Shown here: positions 54,682 through 64,000 of the stretch, one piece after another
Numbering within the stretch: the first letter of the stretch is position 1
Layout: each line of letters begins with the position of its first letter
Assembly (NCBI GenBank): GCA_030035585.1
Contig: CM057462.1
Location: forward strand, 64,948,734-65,012,733
Direction: 5' to 3'
DNA: 64,000 nucleotides
Origin: Dugong dugon
Taxonomy: Eukaryota; Chordata; Mammalia; Sirenia; Dugongidae
Position numbers and translations under genes: made by a program
The notes under the pieces: generated by a model
What the model was told of the DNA's origin: nothing
Database searches by the model: none
Seen by the model: only the letters and a program-made list of their open reading frames with translations

Positions 54682-54709
54682 GGAGCCCTGGTGGCGCAGT
54701 GATTAAGAG
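54682..54709 (+). mobile_element. AfroSINE head stub (28 bp, plus)
   Basis: ggagccctggtggcgcagtg then attaagag matches the first 28 bases of an AfroSINE almost perfectly and stops; no body or tail follows. Confidence 0.75.
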
Positions 54710-55308
54710 TCTATCAATTAAAAAAGACAATCCGATCATCTGCAGCAGGGAGGGCTATAGTCCATCCCATTAATCTCCCTCTTCTAAGTTTACTCTCAGC
54801 AAGAGACATCTGTGAGAACCATGATGGAGCTGTTCTCCAAAGATGTGTGGAATAGTGTGGATCTGTACAAAGCAAGGGATGGACTATGCCAGCAAGGGGT
54901 GGACTACCTTCAAAAAGAGACCCTGCTGTGAGGAATATAGATAGCTGACAGTTTCCAACTGCCATATCTTTGGGATTTGCCGAGCATCATACTGAGGCAT
55001 GCTCTCCCTGGATTAGTCCCATCCAATGATTGAGCCCAGTGGGCAACTAGAGCTGAACCATTTCTGCCTGGTACAGGACTCTTCTAATGGGAAGTAAGTA
55101 TGACTGACTTTCTCCAAGTCTGCACTGAACTCTGACTATTCCTCCCCAATCCTCCTTCTTTCTTCTTCTCCTTTCACAGGTATCAATCCTGCATTACGGT
55201 TCTGAAGATTCTCCTTGTCTACTCTTGCTCCTCTCATATTTATCTTTCATAGGCATTTCCCTCTTATACTTCTAATTCCGTTCTTGGCTTCTGCTTCCTA
55301 GAGGACTG

Positions 55309-55790
55309 TGATGGTTAAGATTGTGTGTCAGCTTGGCTGGGCCATGATTCTTAGTGTTTATATGTGATCACTCCCATGATGGAATCTGCTGTGAGTAGCC
55401 AATCAGCTGAAAGGGAGTTTCCTTAGGGCTATGGCCTGCATCTGAATATAAGCAGACGTTCCAGGTTTTTACTCACTCTGGATCCCTTGGCTGCCTCCTG
55501 TTCATCTGACCTCTGGTTCTTGGGACTTAAGCTATCAGTTTCTCTGCCAATCTTGGGATTCATTGATCTTCACAGCCTGTGAGAAAGAGCCCTGACCTCC
55601 AACCTGCTGATCTTCGGTTTGCTAGCCCCTGCGGCTACGTGAATTGAGAGAAGCCTCTATCCTGATCCATGGACTTGGGACGTTCCAACCTCTACAATCA
55701 TGTGAGCCATTTCCTTGATATAAATCTCTTCTGTATATATTTATACGCTTTACTGGTTTTGCTTTCCTAGAGAACCCAACCTAAGACATT
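55309..55790 (+). mobile_element. LTR (ERVL/MaLR-like), plus strand
   Basis: Starts tgtgatggttaagattgtgt, contains a TATA-like tatatatttatacg near its 3' end, and ends aacctaagaca. It is followed at once by tttggtactgagagtgg, which resembles a leucine-tRNA primer-binding start. No coding capacity. The preceding 54710-55308 is unassigned. Confidence 0.65.
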
Positions 55791-56624
55791 TGGTACTGAG
55801 AGTGGTTCCAGACAAACAAAATTGTAAGGATGAGTTTTCCAAATTGGTTCTCAAGTCTGGTTAGTCTTAAAGATGTTGATGACTCTGCTTCTAGCAGTAA
55901 AGAGGGGCACTGCTAATCCATGGCATGAGGTGGTGATACAAATATGCAAAATATCTCTACCAGTAGATCAGGTGTTGGTGAAAGGTAAGGCTCGGGGTGA
56001 ACATGTGTGGTATCTATCTACAGTTTTGTCAGAATGAGAAGTATAAGAAAGCTGGTTGGTTTTTCTTACTTTTGCTGGACAAACTGTGGTGAAAGAGAGG
56101 TGCTCAGGGCTTCAGAGTCAAAGCTCAAGTGCCGCATAAATGATCTCAAGGCTTCCACTTGTGCTTTGATAGAAAGTCTTATTTCTTGTAGTAAGAGAGC
56201 TGAAATTGCCGAAAACCAAACTCAGAGTTTTATTGTTTATTGTTTATTTTGTTATTGTTTATTGAGTAGCTGAATTACAACGCCAGCTCAATTGCCAACC
56301 TCAGGAGGTGTCTGAAATTAAAGTAAGGGCATTGGTTGGGAAGAAACATGATCCTGAAACTTGGGATGGGGACCTCATACCACTAAAAATGCAGTGCCAG
56401 GAGCAGAGTGCGTCCTTTTGACCTGAGGTTCCTGCGCGGAGATGCTCCCAGACCAAGGAAAAACTAATGACAAGGACCTTCCTCCAGAGACAACAGAGAC
56501 AGAGAAAGTCTTCCCCTGGAGCTGATGCCTTGAGTTTGGCTTGTAGCCTACTAGAACTGTGAGAGAATAAATTTCGCTTTGTTAAAGCCATCTACTTGTG
56601 AACCATCCACTTGTGACAAGGACC
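55791..56624 (+). mobile_element. LTR-retrotransposon internal remnant and partial LTR end
   Basis: Non-coding decayed sequence after the primer-binding-like motif. Its 3' part (about 56425-56616) resembles the 3' half of the LTR family at 56625 (gtgagagaataaatttcgct, taaagccatctacttgtg). Only short broken frames are seen. Confidence 0.5.
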
Positions 56625-57216
56625 TATCTTAGTTATCTAGTGCTGCTATAACAAAAAACCACAAGTGGGTGGCTTTAACAAACAGAAATTTATTTTTCTC
56701 ATAGTTTAAGAGGCTAGAAGTTTGAATTCAGGACACTAGCTCTAGAGGAAGGCTTTCTCTCTCTGTTGGCTCTGGGGAAAGGTCCTTGTCTGTTTTCAGC
56801 TTCTGTTTGTTGATTCCTTGGAGATCTCATGTGGCATGGCATCTATCTTGCCCCCATCTCTGCTTGCTTGCTTAATCTGCCTTTACATCTCAAAAGAGAT
56901 TGATTTAAGACACACCCTACACTAATACTGCCTAATTAACATAACAAAGGAAACTCATTCCCAAATGGGATTTTAACCACAACTATAAACCAAAAAAACC
57001 AAAGCCATTGCCGACAAGTCGATTCCGACTTATAGTGACCCTACAGAACAGAGGAGAACTGCTCCGTAGGGTTTCCAAGAAGCAGCTGGTAGATTCGGAC
57101 TGTCCACCTTTTGGTTAGCAGCCATAGCTCTTAACCACTGTGCCACCAGGGCTCCACCACAAGTATAGGGGATAGGATTTACAATATTTTGGTGGGACAC
57201 AATCCAATCCATAACA
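56625..57216 (-). mobile_element. solo LTR (MaLR-like), minus strand, carrying an AfroSINE
   Basis: On the minus strand it runs from TGTTATGGATTG to CTAAGATA. Flanked by AGGACC at 56619-56624 and 57217-57222. Its 5' half matches the LTR at 30573 (aatcccatttgggaatg, agtattagtgtagggtgtgt). Confidence 0.75.
56985..57160 (-). mobile_element. AfroSINE (minus) within the solo LTR
   Basis: Inverted copy: gacaagtcgattccgactta, ccgtagggtttccaagaagc, cttaaccactgtgccaccag. Confidence 0.93.
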
Positions 57217-57249
57217 AGGACCCAAATTTAAACATCTTCTAAGTTTTGG

Positions 57250-57680
57250 GGTGATTCATTATGCAGCAGTAAATAATGAAACAGATTTTGGTACCAGGAA
57301 GTGGGGTGTTCCATACCATAAAAACACTTAAAATATGTGGCATTGGCTTGGAACTAGAGAGCGGGCAGAGGCTGGAAGGGCCTTCAGGAGAAAGGCCAAA
57401 GGGCTTCAGTGAGAGTGCTAGCTGAAGCCTAAAAGGCCTTGAGGAAGCTGTCAGTAAAAGCACAAAGGAATGTGAGGAAAATGTTATTGGAACCTGGAAG
57501 AAAGTTTGTCAATTATGTCACTTGAGATAATATAGAAAATAGGAAAGGTCCCTAATGTGCTCAATGATCTAGCCAAGGAGATTTTTAGGCAGAATATTAA
57601 AATTGCTACCTGGTTTCTACTCGTTGCCTAAGATAAACATGAGAGGAGAGTGAGAAGCTAAAAAACAAACTGCTTCATAT
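57250..57680 (+). mobile_element. MaLR-type internal remnant (plus)
   Basis: Begins with LTR-end and primer-binding-like text (gattttggtaccaggaagtg), followed by aactagagagcgggcagagg and gaaaatgttattggaacctg. Non-coding. Confidence 0.6.
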
Positions 57681-57689
57681 AAAAGAGAC

Positions 57690-57972
57690 CACACATTGTA
57701 TGATTCTTTTTAAATAAAATGTCAAGAATAGGTAAATCTATAGAGACCAAAAATAGATTAGTGGTTTCCTAGAGCTGGGGGGTGGGTGGGGAGGGAGAGG
57801 CAGTTGCTGGGGAACTGTGAGTGACTGTTAACGGTATGGGATTCCTTTTGGGGGTAATGAAAATGTTCTAAAATTGATTATGGTGATATTTGCAACTCTG
57901 TGAATATGCTATAACCATTTAATAGTACATTTTAAGCGGTGAATTGTGTGGTATGTGAATTATATCTCAATA
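57690..57972 (+). mobile_element. old L1 3' UTR (plus)
   Basis: Contains gattagtggtttcctagagc, tgaaaatgttctaaaattga and the end ttatatctcaatatctcaa, leading into a TA-rich simple repeat at 57975-58022. Confidence 0.8.
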
Positions 57973-57974
57973 TC

Positions 57975-58022
57975 TCAAATATATATATATATGTATGTAC
58001 ATATATATGTATGTATATATAC
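57975..58022. repeat. (TA)n / (TATG)n simple repeat
   Basis: Alternating TA with TATG and TACA units after the L1 tail. Confidence 0.9.
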
Positions 58023-58026
58023 ATTG

Positions 58027-58207
58027 AAACCTGTGAAAGCCAGAACTTGACAGGACTGCTTTATTTTTCTGGGTCTCACAAGTCTTCCACCTTTGACAGG
58101 GCTGCAGTCATACCACTTTCCTATCACCCTCTATTAGTGGAAAATACTTGAGTTTTCCTTCTCTGACAGGTTTCTGCCTTACACAGGTTCTGGCTTTCAC
58201 AGGTTTA
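58027..58207. mobile_element. 181-bp MITE-like element with perfect 20-bp inverted termini
   Basis: AAACCTGTGAAAGCCAGAAC at 58027-58046 and its exact reverse complement GTTCTGGCTTTCACAGGTTT at 58188-58207. No ORF. Sub-terminal sequence also repeats the theme (acaggtttctgccttacaca). No clear target duplication; bounded by TA and GA simple repeats. Confidence 0.75.
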
Positions 58208-58208
58208 C

Positions 58209-58249
<41 letters not shown>
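58209..58249. repeat. (GA)n microsatellite
   Basis: About 20 GA units, directly after the inverted-repeat element. Confidence 0.96.
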
Positions 58250-58252
<3 letters not shown>

Positions 58253-58282
58253 TACATATATATATGGCCATTACCAGGCCTT

Positions 58283-58478
58283 GCCCAACCCATTGCAGTC
58301 AAGTCGAATTCCAACTCATAGTGACCCTATAGGACAGAGCAGAACTGCCCCATAGGGTTTCCAAGGCTGTAAATCTTTACAGGAGCAGACTGCTGCATCT
58401 TTCTCCCAGGGTGAGTTCAAACCACAGACCTCTTGGTTAACAGCTGAGTGCTAACCACTGCACCACAATGGGCTCCTT
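58283..58478 (-). mobile_element. AfroSINE (minus)
   Basis: Inverted copy: cagtcaagtcgaattccaac, ccatagggtttccaaggctg, ctaaccactgcaccacaatg. Confidence 0.93.
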
Positions 58479-58484
58479 CTATCA

Positions 58485-58690
58485 AGACTTACAGGGCTCA
58501 AACATAAAACTTTTTCACTGCCAGTCTTTCCAGATGGTAAATGATTGTAAAATTAAGAAATGGCTCTTGACAGAAATCAAATTCAAGACACTGTCAGGAA
58601 AACATTATCTAAAGAAGAAGTTAAGGGTTAAGACCTCAAAAAAGAACTAAGGAGGTAACTCATAGAATCTGTCAGAAGAAAAAAGTCCTT
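58485..58690 (+). mobile_element. possible LTR-retrotransposon internal remnant
   Basis: Low-complexity-free, frame-broken sequence lying between the SINE and an L1 fragment. Placed with the MaLR-type remnant by position only. Confidence 0.3.
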
Positions 58691-59100
58691 CTAAGAATCT
58701 TTTTTTAAAAAATATTTTATTGTATTTTTGGTGCAAATATACACACAAACACGCTCCCATTCAACAACTTCTACACATATTGTTCAATGACACTGGTTAC
58801 ATTCTTCACATTGTGTCAACATCCTCATTATTTCCCCTTCTAGTTGTTTCACGCCCATTAACTTAGTCTCATTGTCCGACAAACTTCTCATCTAGGCTTT
58901 AGAGTAACTGTTGTCCATTTGGTCTCATATAGATAATTTTTTAAAAGTGTACAGTACTCAAGGCTGATATTCTTTACTTTTTGAGCTAAACTGCTATTTA
59001 GTTTAAAGGTGACTTTCGGGGATAGTTTCACTGCTCCAAGGATCTTATGGACATTATTTCAAAGGAGCTCAAGATAGGAAAGGGCTTATCTCAACCAGAT
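58690..59100 (-). mobile_element. L1 3' UTR fragment (variant), minus strand
   Basis: Inverted 3' end: attttattgtatttttggtg, atattgttcaatgacactgg, cattgtgtcaacatcctcat. A different subfamily from the 19000/22510 copies. Confidence 0.75.
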
Positions 59101-59830
59101 TTGTGGGAGTGATTTTTATCAAATGAAGTGGATTATGAATTGATGCATAAAAAACCCCCAAAGTTTTAAAGAAAAATTTTCTGGCAGAAGCATTATCAGC
59201 TTGTATTAACAGGGACTTTTTTTCTTTTTTTTTCCAATTGTCATGGAGTCAATTCTGACTCATGGTGACCTCATGTATGTCAGAGAACTGTGCTCCATGG
59301 GGTTTTCAGTGCCTGATTTTTCAGAAGTAGACCGTCAGGCCTTTTTTCCGAGGTGCCTCTGGGTGGACTCAAACCTCCAACCTTTCAGTTAGCAGCAGAG
59401 TGAGTTAACTGTACCACCCAAGGACTCCAACAGGGACACAGACAGCACAAACTGAAAAGAAGCCTTTGGACCTCTACCCTTTTACAGGCAGGAAGCAGGC
59501 TGAGAAGGCTACTAAGTTGCAAACTCAATTTTCTTATGGAAAAGGAAGGATGATTCAGAGGCTGGAACCAAGAGCCCAGACGTTAGAGCCAAGAACCACA
59601 GTGAAAAACTCCTACGCAGTTGGAGTAAGCTTTGCTCAACATATGCCCTTGGGATTTCAGAATTATCATTGACTAGTGACTGCTGTGCCTCCATTTTCCT
59701 TGTTTTGAAGGAAAGCTATGAAAGCTTTCGTATATATTTATCACCGTCGTATATACGACACATGGGGACAGATAACTTGCCTCTTCAGTTCACAGATCTG
59801 CTTTGAAGGGAAGGAGTGTCAGGGAGAGAC
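59100..59830 (+). mobile_element. MaLR-type internal remnant (plus), split by an AfroSINE
   Basis: Contains tctggcagaagcattatcag, attaacagggac (interrupted), aaaagaagcctttggacctc, gcaggctgagaaggctacta and ggacagataacttgcctctt. Frames are short and broken. Confidence 0.5.
59217..59428 (-). mobile_element. AfroSINE (minus)
   Basis: Inverted copy with 9-bp duplication AACAGGGAC at 59208-59216 and 59429-59437. Confidence 0.93.
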
Positions 59831-59839
59831 CAATTAGGA

Positions 59840-60020
59840 GATAATCGGGAGGCTCTTAAAATCGTCCAGGCAAGAGATGATGGTGGCTAGAAGTAGGAAG
59901 GAGTGGAGAAGGTCGTAAGTGGTGAGATTCAGAACATATTTTGAAGTTAGAGCCAACAGACTTTGTTGTTATATTAGAAGTAGAACGTGAGAGAAAAGGA
60001 AGAGTTGAATATGACTCCAC
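59840..60020 (+). repeat. ancient mammalian repeat (same family as 46210-46540)
   Basis: Contains tccaggcaagagatgatggt, gaacatattttgaagttaga, agagttgaatatgactccac. Confidence 0.55.
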
Positions 60021-60269
60021 AATCGCTAACTTGCAGAAGTGGGTGAAGATGATCCCCTTCCAACCACTTTTGTCTGTCCCCTTTAACAGCAAAATTTTTG
60101 AGATGACCTACACTGCTGTCTCTATTTTCTCACCTCCATTTGTCTTCCCACTCCTATCCAGGCTCTGCCTACTACCACTCCATAAAAATTGTTGTTGATA
60201 AGATCACCCATGGCTACCGTGTTTCTAAATCCAACGGACGCTTTTCCATCCTCCTTTTTTTGATCCTTC

Positions 60270-60425
60270 TATGCCCTGGTGGTGTAATGGTTAAGAACCC
60301 GGCTGCGAACCAAAGAGGCTGCTCCTTCCAAGGCTGCTCCTTGGAAACCCTATAGGGCAGTTCTACTCTGGCCTATAGGGTCGCTATGAGTTGGAACCGA
60401 CCTGACGGCACCTAACAACAACTAC
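60270..60425 (+). mobile_element. AfroSINE (plus)
   Basis: ccctggtggtgtaatggtta head, short-type body, tail ctatgagttggaaccgacct and an RTE-like end cacctaacaacaac. Confidence 0.92.
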
Positions 60426-60489
60426 CACCATATTTAGTTCAGGTATCTACTGCCTCCTTCTTGAAATATTTTCTTTCCATGGCTTTCTT

Positions 60490-61168
60490 TTCTTTTTTTT
60501 TTAAATTGTGCTTTAGGTGAAAGTTAACAGCTCAAGTTAACTTCTCATACAAAAATTTATACACATATTGTTGTGTGACAGTAGTTGCAATCCCTACAAT
60601 GGAACAGCACACTCCCCCTTTCCACCTTGGGTTTCTCGTGTTCATCCAATCAGCTCCTGTCCCTTCCTGCTTTCTCATCCTGCTTCCAGACAGGAGCTGC
60701 CCATTTGGTCTCATGTATCTGCTTGAATTAAGTACACTCTTCACGAGTGTTATTTTATGCTTTAGTCCAGTCTAATCTTTGTCTGAAGAGTGGGCTTCGG
60801 GAATGGTTTTAGTTCTGGGTTAACAGAGCATCCGGGGGCTATGGCTTCGGGGGTTCCTCCAGTCTCAGTCAGACCATTAAGTCTGGTCTTTCTATGTGAA
60901 TTTGAGTTCTGCTCCACACTTTTCTCCTGCTCCATCAGGGACTCTCTGTCGTGTTCCCTCTCAGGGTGGTTACTGGTTGTAGCCAAGCACAGTTTAGTTC
61001 TTCTGGTCTCAGGCTGATGGAGTCTGGTTTATGTGGCCCTTTTGTCTCTTGGGCTAATATTTTCCTTGTGTCTTTGGTGTTCTTCATTCTCCTGTGCTCC
61101 AAGTGGGTTGGGACCAATTGATGCATCTTAGATGGCCGATCGCAAGCTTTTAAGATCCCAGACGTCTG
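60490..61168 (-). mobile_element. L1 3' UTR fragment (elephant-type), minus strand
   Basis: T run then aaattgtgctttaggtgaaa and the common 3' UTR. Perfect 10-bp duplication TGGCTTTCTT at 60480-60489 and 61169-61178. Confidence 0.94.
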
Positions 61169-61749
61169 TGGCTTTCTTGAACCACGTACTGCCAGGTTTT
61201 CTTCTATTTCTCCTAAATTTTCTTTTCTGGCTTCTCTTTTAACTATTAATGTTGTAGCTCCTCAGTAGCTCTGGATCCTTTTCCTATCTCACTCTATACT
61301 CTTTCAAACCTATGGCTCCTAAGTCCACACCTGCTGGTTAGACCTATCTTCTAAGCTCCAGTCCAGACATATGCGTCTACCTGCAAATTCAGGAAATCCC
61401 ACAGACACCGCAAACTGAACATGTCCAAAACAGAACTCATTACCTTTCCCTACCAAATTTACTCTTCTTCCAGCGTTCCCAGTCTCTGTAAGGAAATACC
61501 ACCCATCCAGCTGCTCAAGCCAAAAAACTAGGAGTCTACATGACTACTCACCCTCTCTCACCTCCATCCCATAGCCAGTCAATCACTAGGTCTTGTCAAT
61601 TCCACCTCTTAGATCACTCATTCTCATACCTGTTCATTTCTCTTCATCCCTACGGCGGCCACTATAATCCAAGCCACTGTCATCACTTCCTAGACTTCTG
61701 CATCAGCCTCCCTCATTGGCCTCCTTGCATCCATTTTGGTCCCTTTTCA

Positions 61750-62112
61750 TGGTATGGTCAGTGTTTGAGTAGGCTCCAACTCATGGCAATCCCACGTACA
61801 ACAGAATGAAACACTGCCCAGTCCTGCATCATCTTCACAATCATTGATGTGTTCAAGTCCATTGTTGCTGCCATTGTGTATTTTGAGAGCCTTCCAACCT
61901 AGGGGGCTAATCACTGACTAATTTTAGGAATTAGATTGCCAGGCCTTTCTTCCTAGTCTCTTAGTTTGAAAACTCTACTGAAACCTGTTCACCGCGGGTG
62001 ACCCTGTTGGTATTTGAAATACTGGTGGCATAGCTTCTAGCATCATAGCAACATGCAAGCCACCACAGCATGACAAACTGACAGACTGACAGGTAGGTGG
62101 TGGTCAAACACA
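61750..62112 (-). mobile_element. internally deleted RTE derivative D (minus)
   Basis: Inverted RTE tail (aggctccaactcatggcaat, ctgcccagtcctgcatcatc) switching at about 61888 to the shared 5' text (gagagccttccaacctaggg, ggtatttgaaatactggtgg, catgacaaactgacagactg). Confidence 0.7.
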
Positions 62113-63266
62113 AATAGGACTGTGCAATTCCTCAGCTTAAAGTCCTCATTATCCTTCTACTATCCTTCAATATATTCTAAAATCCTTAATATAGCTTACA
62201 AGACATTGCATGATCTGGACTATCCTGGCTCTCTCACCTCAATCTCATATAACTTCCCTTTATCCTGTACCTAGCCACACTGATCTTTTCTCAGTTCCTG
62301 CAACCTGTGGTGCTCTCTCACCTCTGGGCCGTCACACTTACCCCTCTTTGCTGGAACAGTTCTTCTCTATTCTCTTTTTCTGGTCAACCGTGACTCATCC
62401 TTCCAGTCTTAGTTTAAGTAACATTTTCTTGGGGCAGCCTGCCCTAACCCTCTCAGGTTAAGTCAGTTCACTCTGTTGTGTTTCCTTAACCCTCTGAACT
62501 TTTGTTTGGCAGTGTTTGGCTTGTGATTCTTGTAATTATTTGTTCAAGTATTTGTTTTCATTTCCCCCCTAGACTGTTAAGCTCCAAGATTATAGACTGT
62601 GGCTATTTTATTCACCATTGTATCCACAGTGCCCACTTGTGCTTGGGTTGTAGTTAGGTGCTCACTAAATGTTTCTGTACTGGCTGACAATCAGGGAAGG
62701 CTCAAGCAGCACTGGGCTCTGGGCACAGGCTAGAACCGCCTAGGCTCTATCCTCTCTCCCTACAAGGGAGGCTGTAAGGGCCAGGAGAAATGGAAGACTC
62801 CAAGGCTTCCTGCACTTCTGGTACAATATGCAAGAATATTCATCACAGTTTTACTTATTAGAATGAACAATTAGGAAAAAAAATCCTAGACGTTCAACAA
62901 TGGGAGAGTGACTTAATATATTGCACCAGTGATTTAAAAATATTGTCTAACTTATTGAATCCTTATTTTTCCAATAAAACCTTACACGGAGCTCTGGTAT
63001 ACAAATGGGGTTATTCCAGTTGAAGTAGGGAATGAGGCAGAACTTAATCTCTTAGGCCTGCCTAGCTCTCCCTCTCCTTTTCCCTTCCCCCACTTTTCTG
63101 TCCCTCCTCCCCCAAGTCTTGAAGGCTTTCCAGTTCCCGGCTCTATTCTCTTTTTTAAAGCCAGGGCATCATTTCTGCTCTAGGTTTCCATGAGGCACTC
63201 CCAAATGCATTGTTATGTTGCTGTTGTTAAGCTGCATCAAGTTGGTTTTCTGTTACTTATAACTAA

Positions 63267-63289
63267 AACCAACCAACCAACCAACCATA
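63267..63289. repeat. (CCAA)n short tandem repeat
   Basis: Five accaaccaacc-type units. The stretch 62690-63760 otherwise shows no recognisable gene or repeat. Confidence 0.85.
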
Positions 63290-63764
63290 AAAACTTTAAA
63301 TAGAGTTGCAGCTTGAGATTCATTTATGTAATGGAAAGAACATAAACTTTGGAATCAGAAAACGCTGGTTTCAAATCTAGGTTCTGACCCAAACAAGTAT
63401 ATTTCAGTGTATCCTTCGAGTCAGGGTTGATATATATATACAGTATCTGAGTTGATATCTAACCTGATCCTATCATTTCCGAAGGCCATCCAGTGCCATA
63501 ATCCTTATCATCTATATAACAAATGCCGCTTTTTCCCTGTTTTACCTTCCTTATATATCTCATCACAATATACCACTGGTAACAGTCTGAGTAATTATGA
63601 GGCTACTGCATGTCAAGGGTTATCAGCACTCCACTTACCACCAGAAATGAGGTCCTTATTGCTGTCTGATTGAGAAGTGATCCAGTTCCAGAATCCCATC
63701 CTTTCCATACTTTCTAGGTTCACTCTTACTACCAAATCTCTTAGTATTATTTCCCTCCTGAAAC

Positions 63765-64000
63765 TAGAGTCTGAGACAGGGGCTTCCAAAGAGGTAGTTT
63801 ATTTTAGGAAGTGATCCCAAGGAACAGGAGACTAGGAAAGGTAAAACAGGCAAGGAGGGAAAGCCAGTCCAAGGATGAGTGATCCAGCTGGTCATTGCTC
63901 TGGCCAAGTGGGGCATGATCCCCTGGAGATACCCTGAGGAGCTGTACAGCATGTGCCTCTTAATTGAGGCAGAGGGAAATATTTATCCACCAGATATTGT
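63765..64000 (+). repeat. LTR-like ancient repeat (runs off the window)
   Basis: Contains tagtttattttaggaagtga, ctctggccaagtggggcatg and gaggagctgtacagcatgtg, which resemble an old mammalian LTR. Low certainty. Confidence 0.35.

Larger units (their letters stand above)
60050..62690 (+). repeat. L2 LINE (ORF2 part to 3' end), interrupted three times
   Basis: L2 text in order over 2.6 kb: ttgataagatcacccatggc at 60196, tgtccaaaacagaactcatt at 61422, agtcaatcactaggtcttgt at 61577, ttcctgcaacctgtggtgct at 62296 and cagtgcccacttgtgcttgg at 62629. Interrupted by an AfroSINE, an L1 and an RTE derivative. Confidence 0.8.

Noticed and set aside
12556-64000. Start of CAP1 or another neighbouring gene
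   Set aside because: No run of coding exons with splice sites or CpG island was seen downstream of MFSD2A within the window.

Overview
This window is nuclear DNA of a mammal, almost certainly an afrotherian and most likely an elephant. Two things support that. The first 12.5 kb carry a complete vertebrate gene with introns, MFSD2A. The rest is crowded with AfroSINE copies (tRNA-like head, A/B boxes, a tail reading roughly ctatgagtcggaatcgactc), BovB/RTE-type LINE pieces and an L1 family typical of elephant. None of this can be confirmed without a database search.

Region 1 (about 350-12,550, plus strand) is MFSD2A, the sodium-dependent lysophosphatidylcholine (DHA) transporter of blood-brain-barrier endothelium. 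A CpG-rich promoter with two inverted CCAAT boxes precedes fourteen coding exons. All introns are GT-AG and the spliced reading frame is open for 529 codons plus a TAG stop. The residues I know to be essential or disease-linked in the human protein are all present, so the gene looks functional. Two details differ from human: the upstream exon-3 acceptor that would make the human long isoform would shift the frame here, and one of the two extracellular N-glycosylation sequons is lost. An AfroSINE sits in the 3' UTR just before the likely poly(A) signal.

Region 2 (about 12.5-64 kb) contains no intact protein gene that I can recognise. In human the next gene in this direction is CAP1, and it is not reached. 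The DNA is a layered record of transposition: old MIR, L2 and L1M remnants; hAT- and Tigger-like DNA transposons; LTR/MaLR remnants; BovB-like RTE copies and internally deleted derivatives; lineage-specific L1s; and about 26 AfroSINEs. Many insertions keep both target-site duplications, so nesting order can be read directly.

The most unusual observation is at 41,948-43,275. A plus-strand retrocopy has AATAAA, a poly(A) tract and an 11-bp target duplication, yet it carries, in antisense, one exon of PRTFDC1 (an HPRT paralogue) with both splice sites still present. This suggests reverse transcription of an unspliced antisense RNA. Other points of note are a 5'-inverted (twin-primed) RTE copy with a 9-bp duplication, four RTE derivatives with different internal deletion points, one with a tRNA-Gly-like head, two AfroSINEs inserted at the same target site, and a 181-bp element with perfect 20-bp inverted termini.
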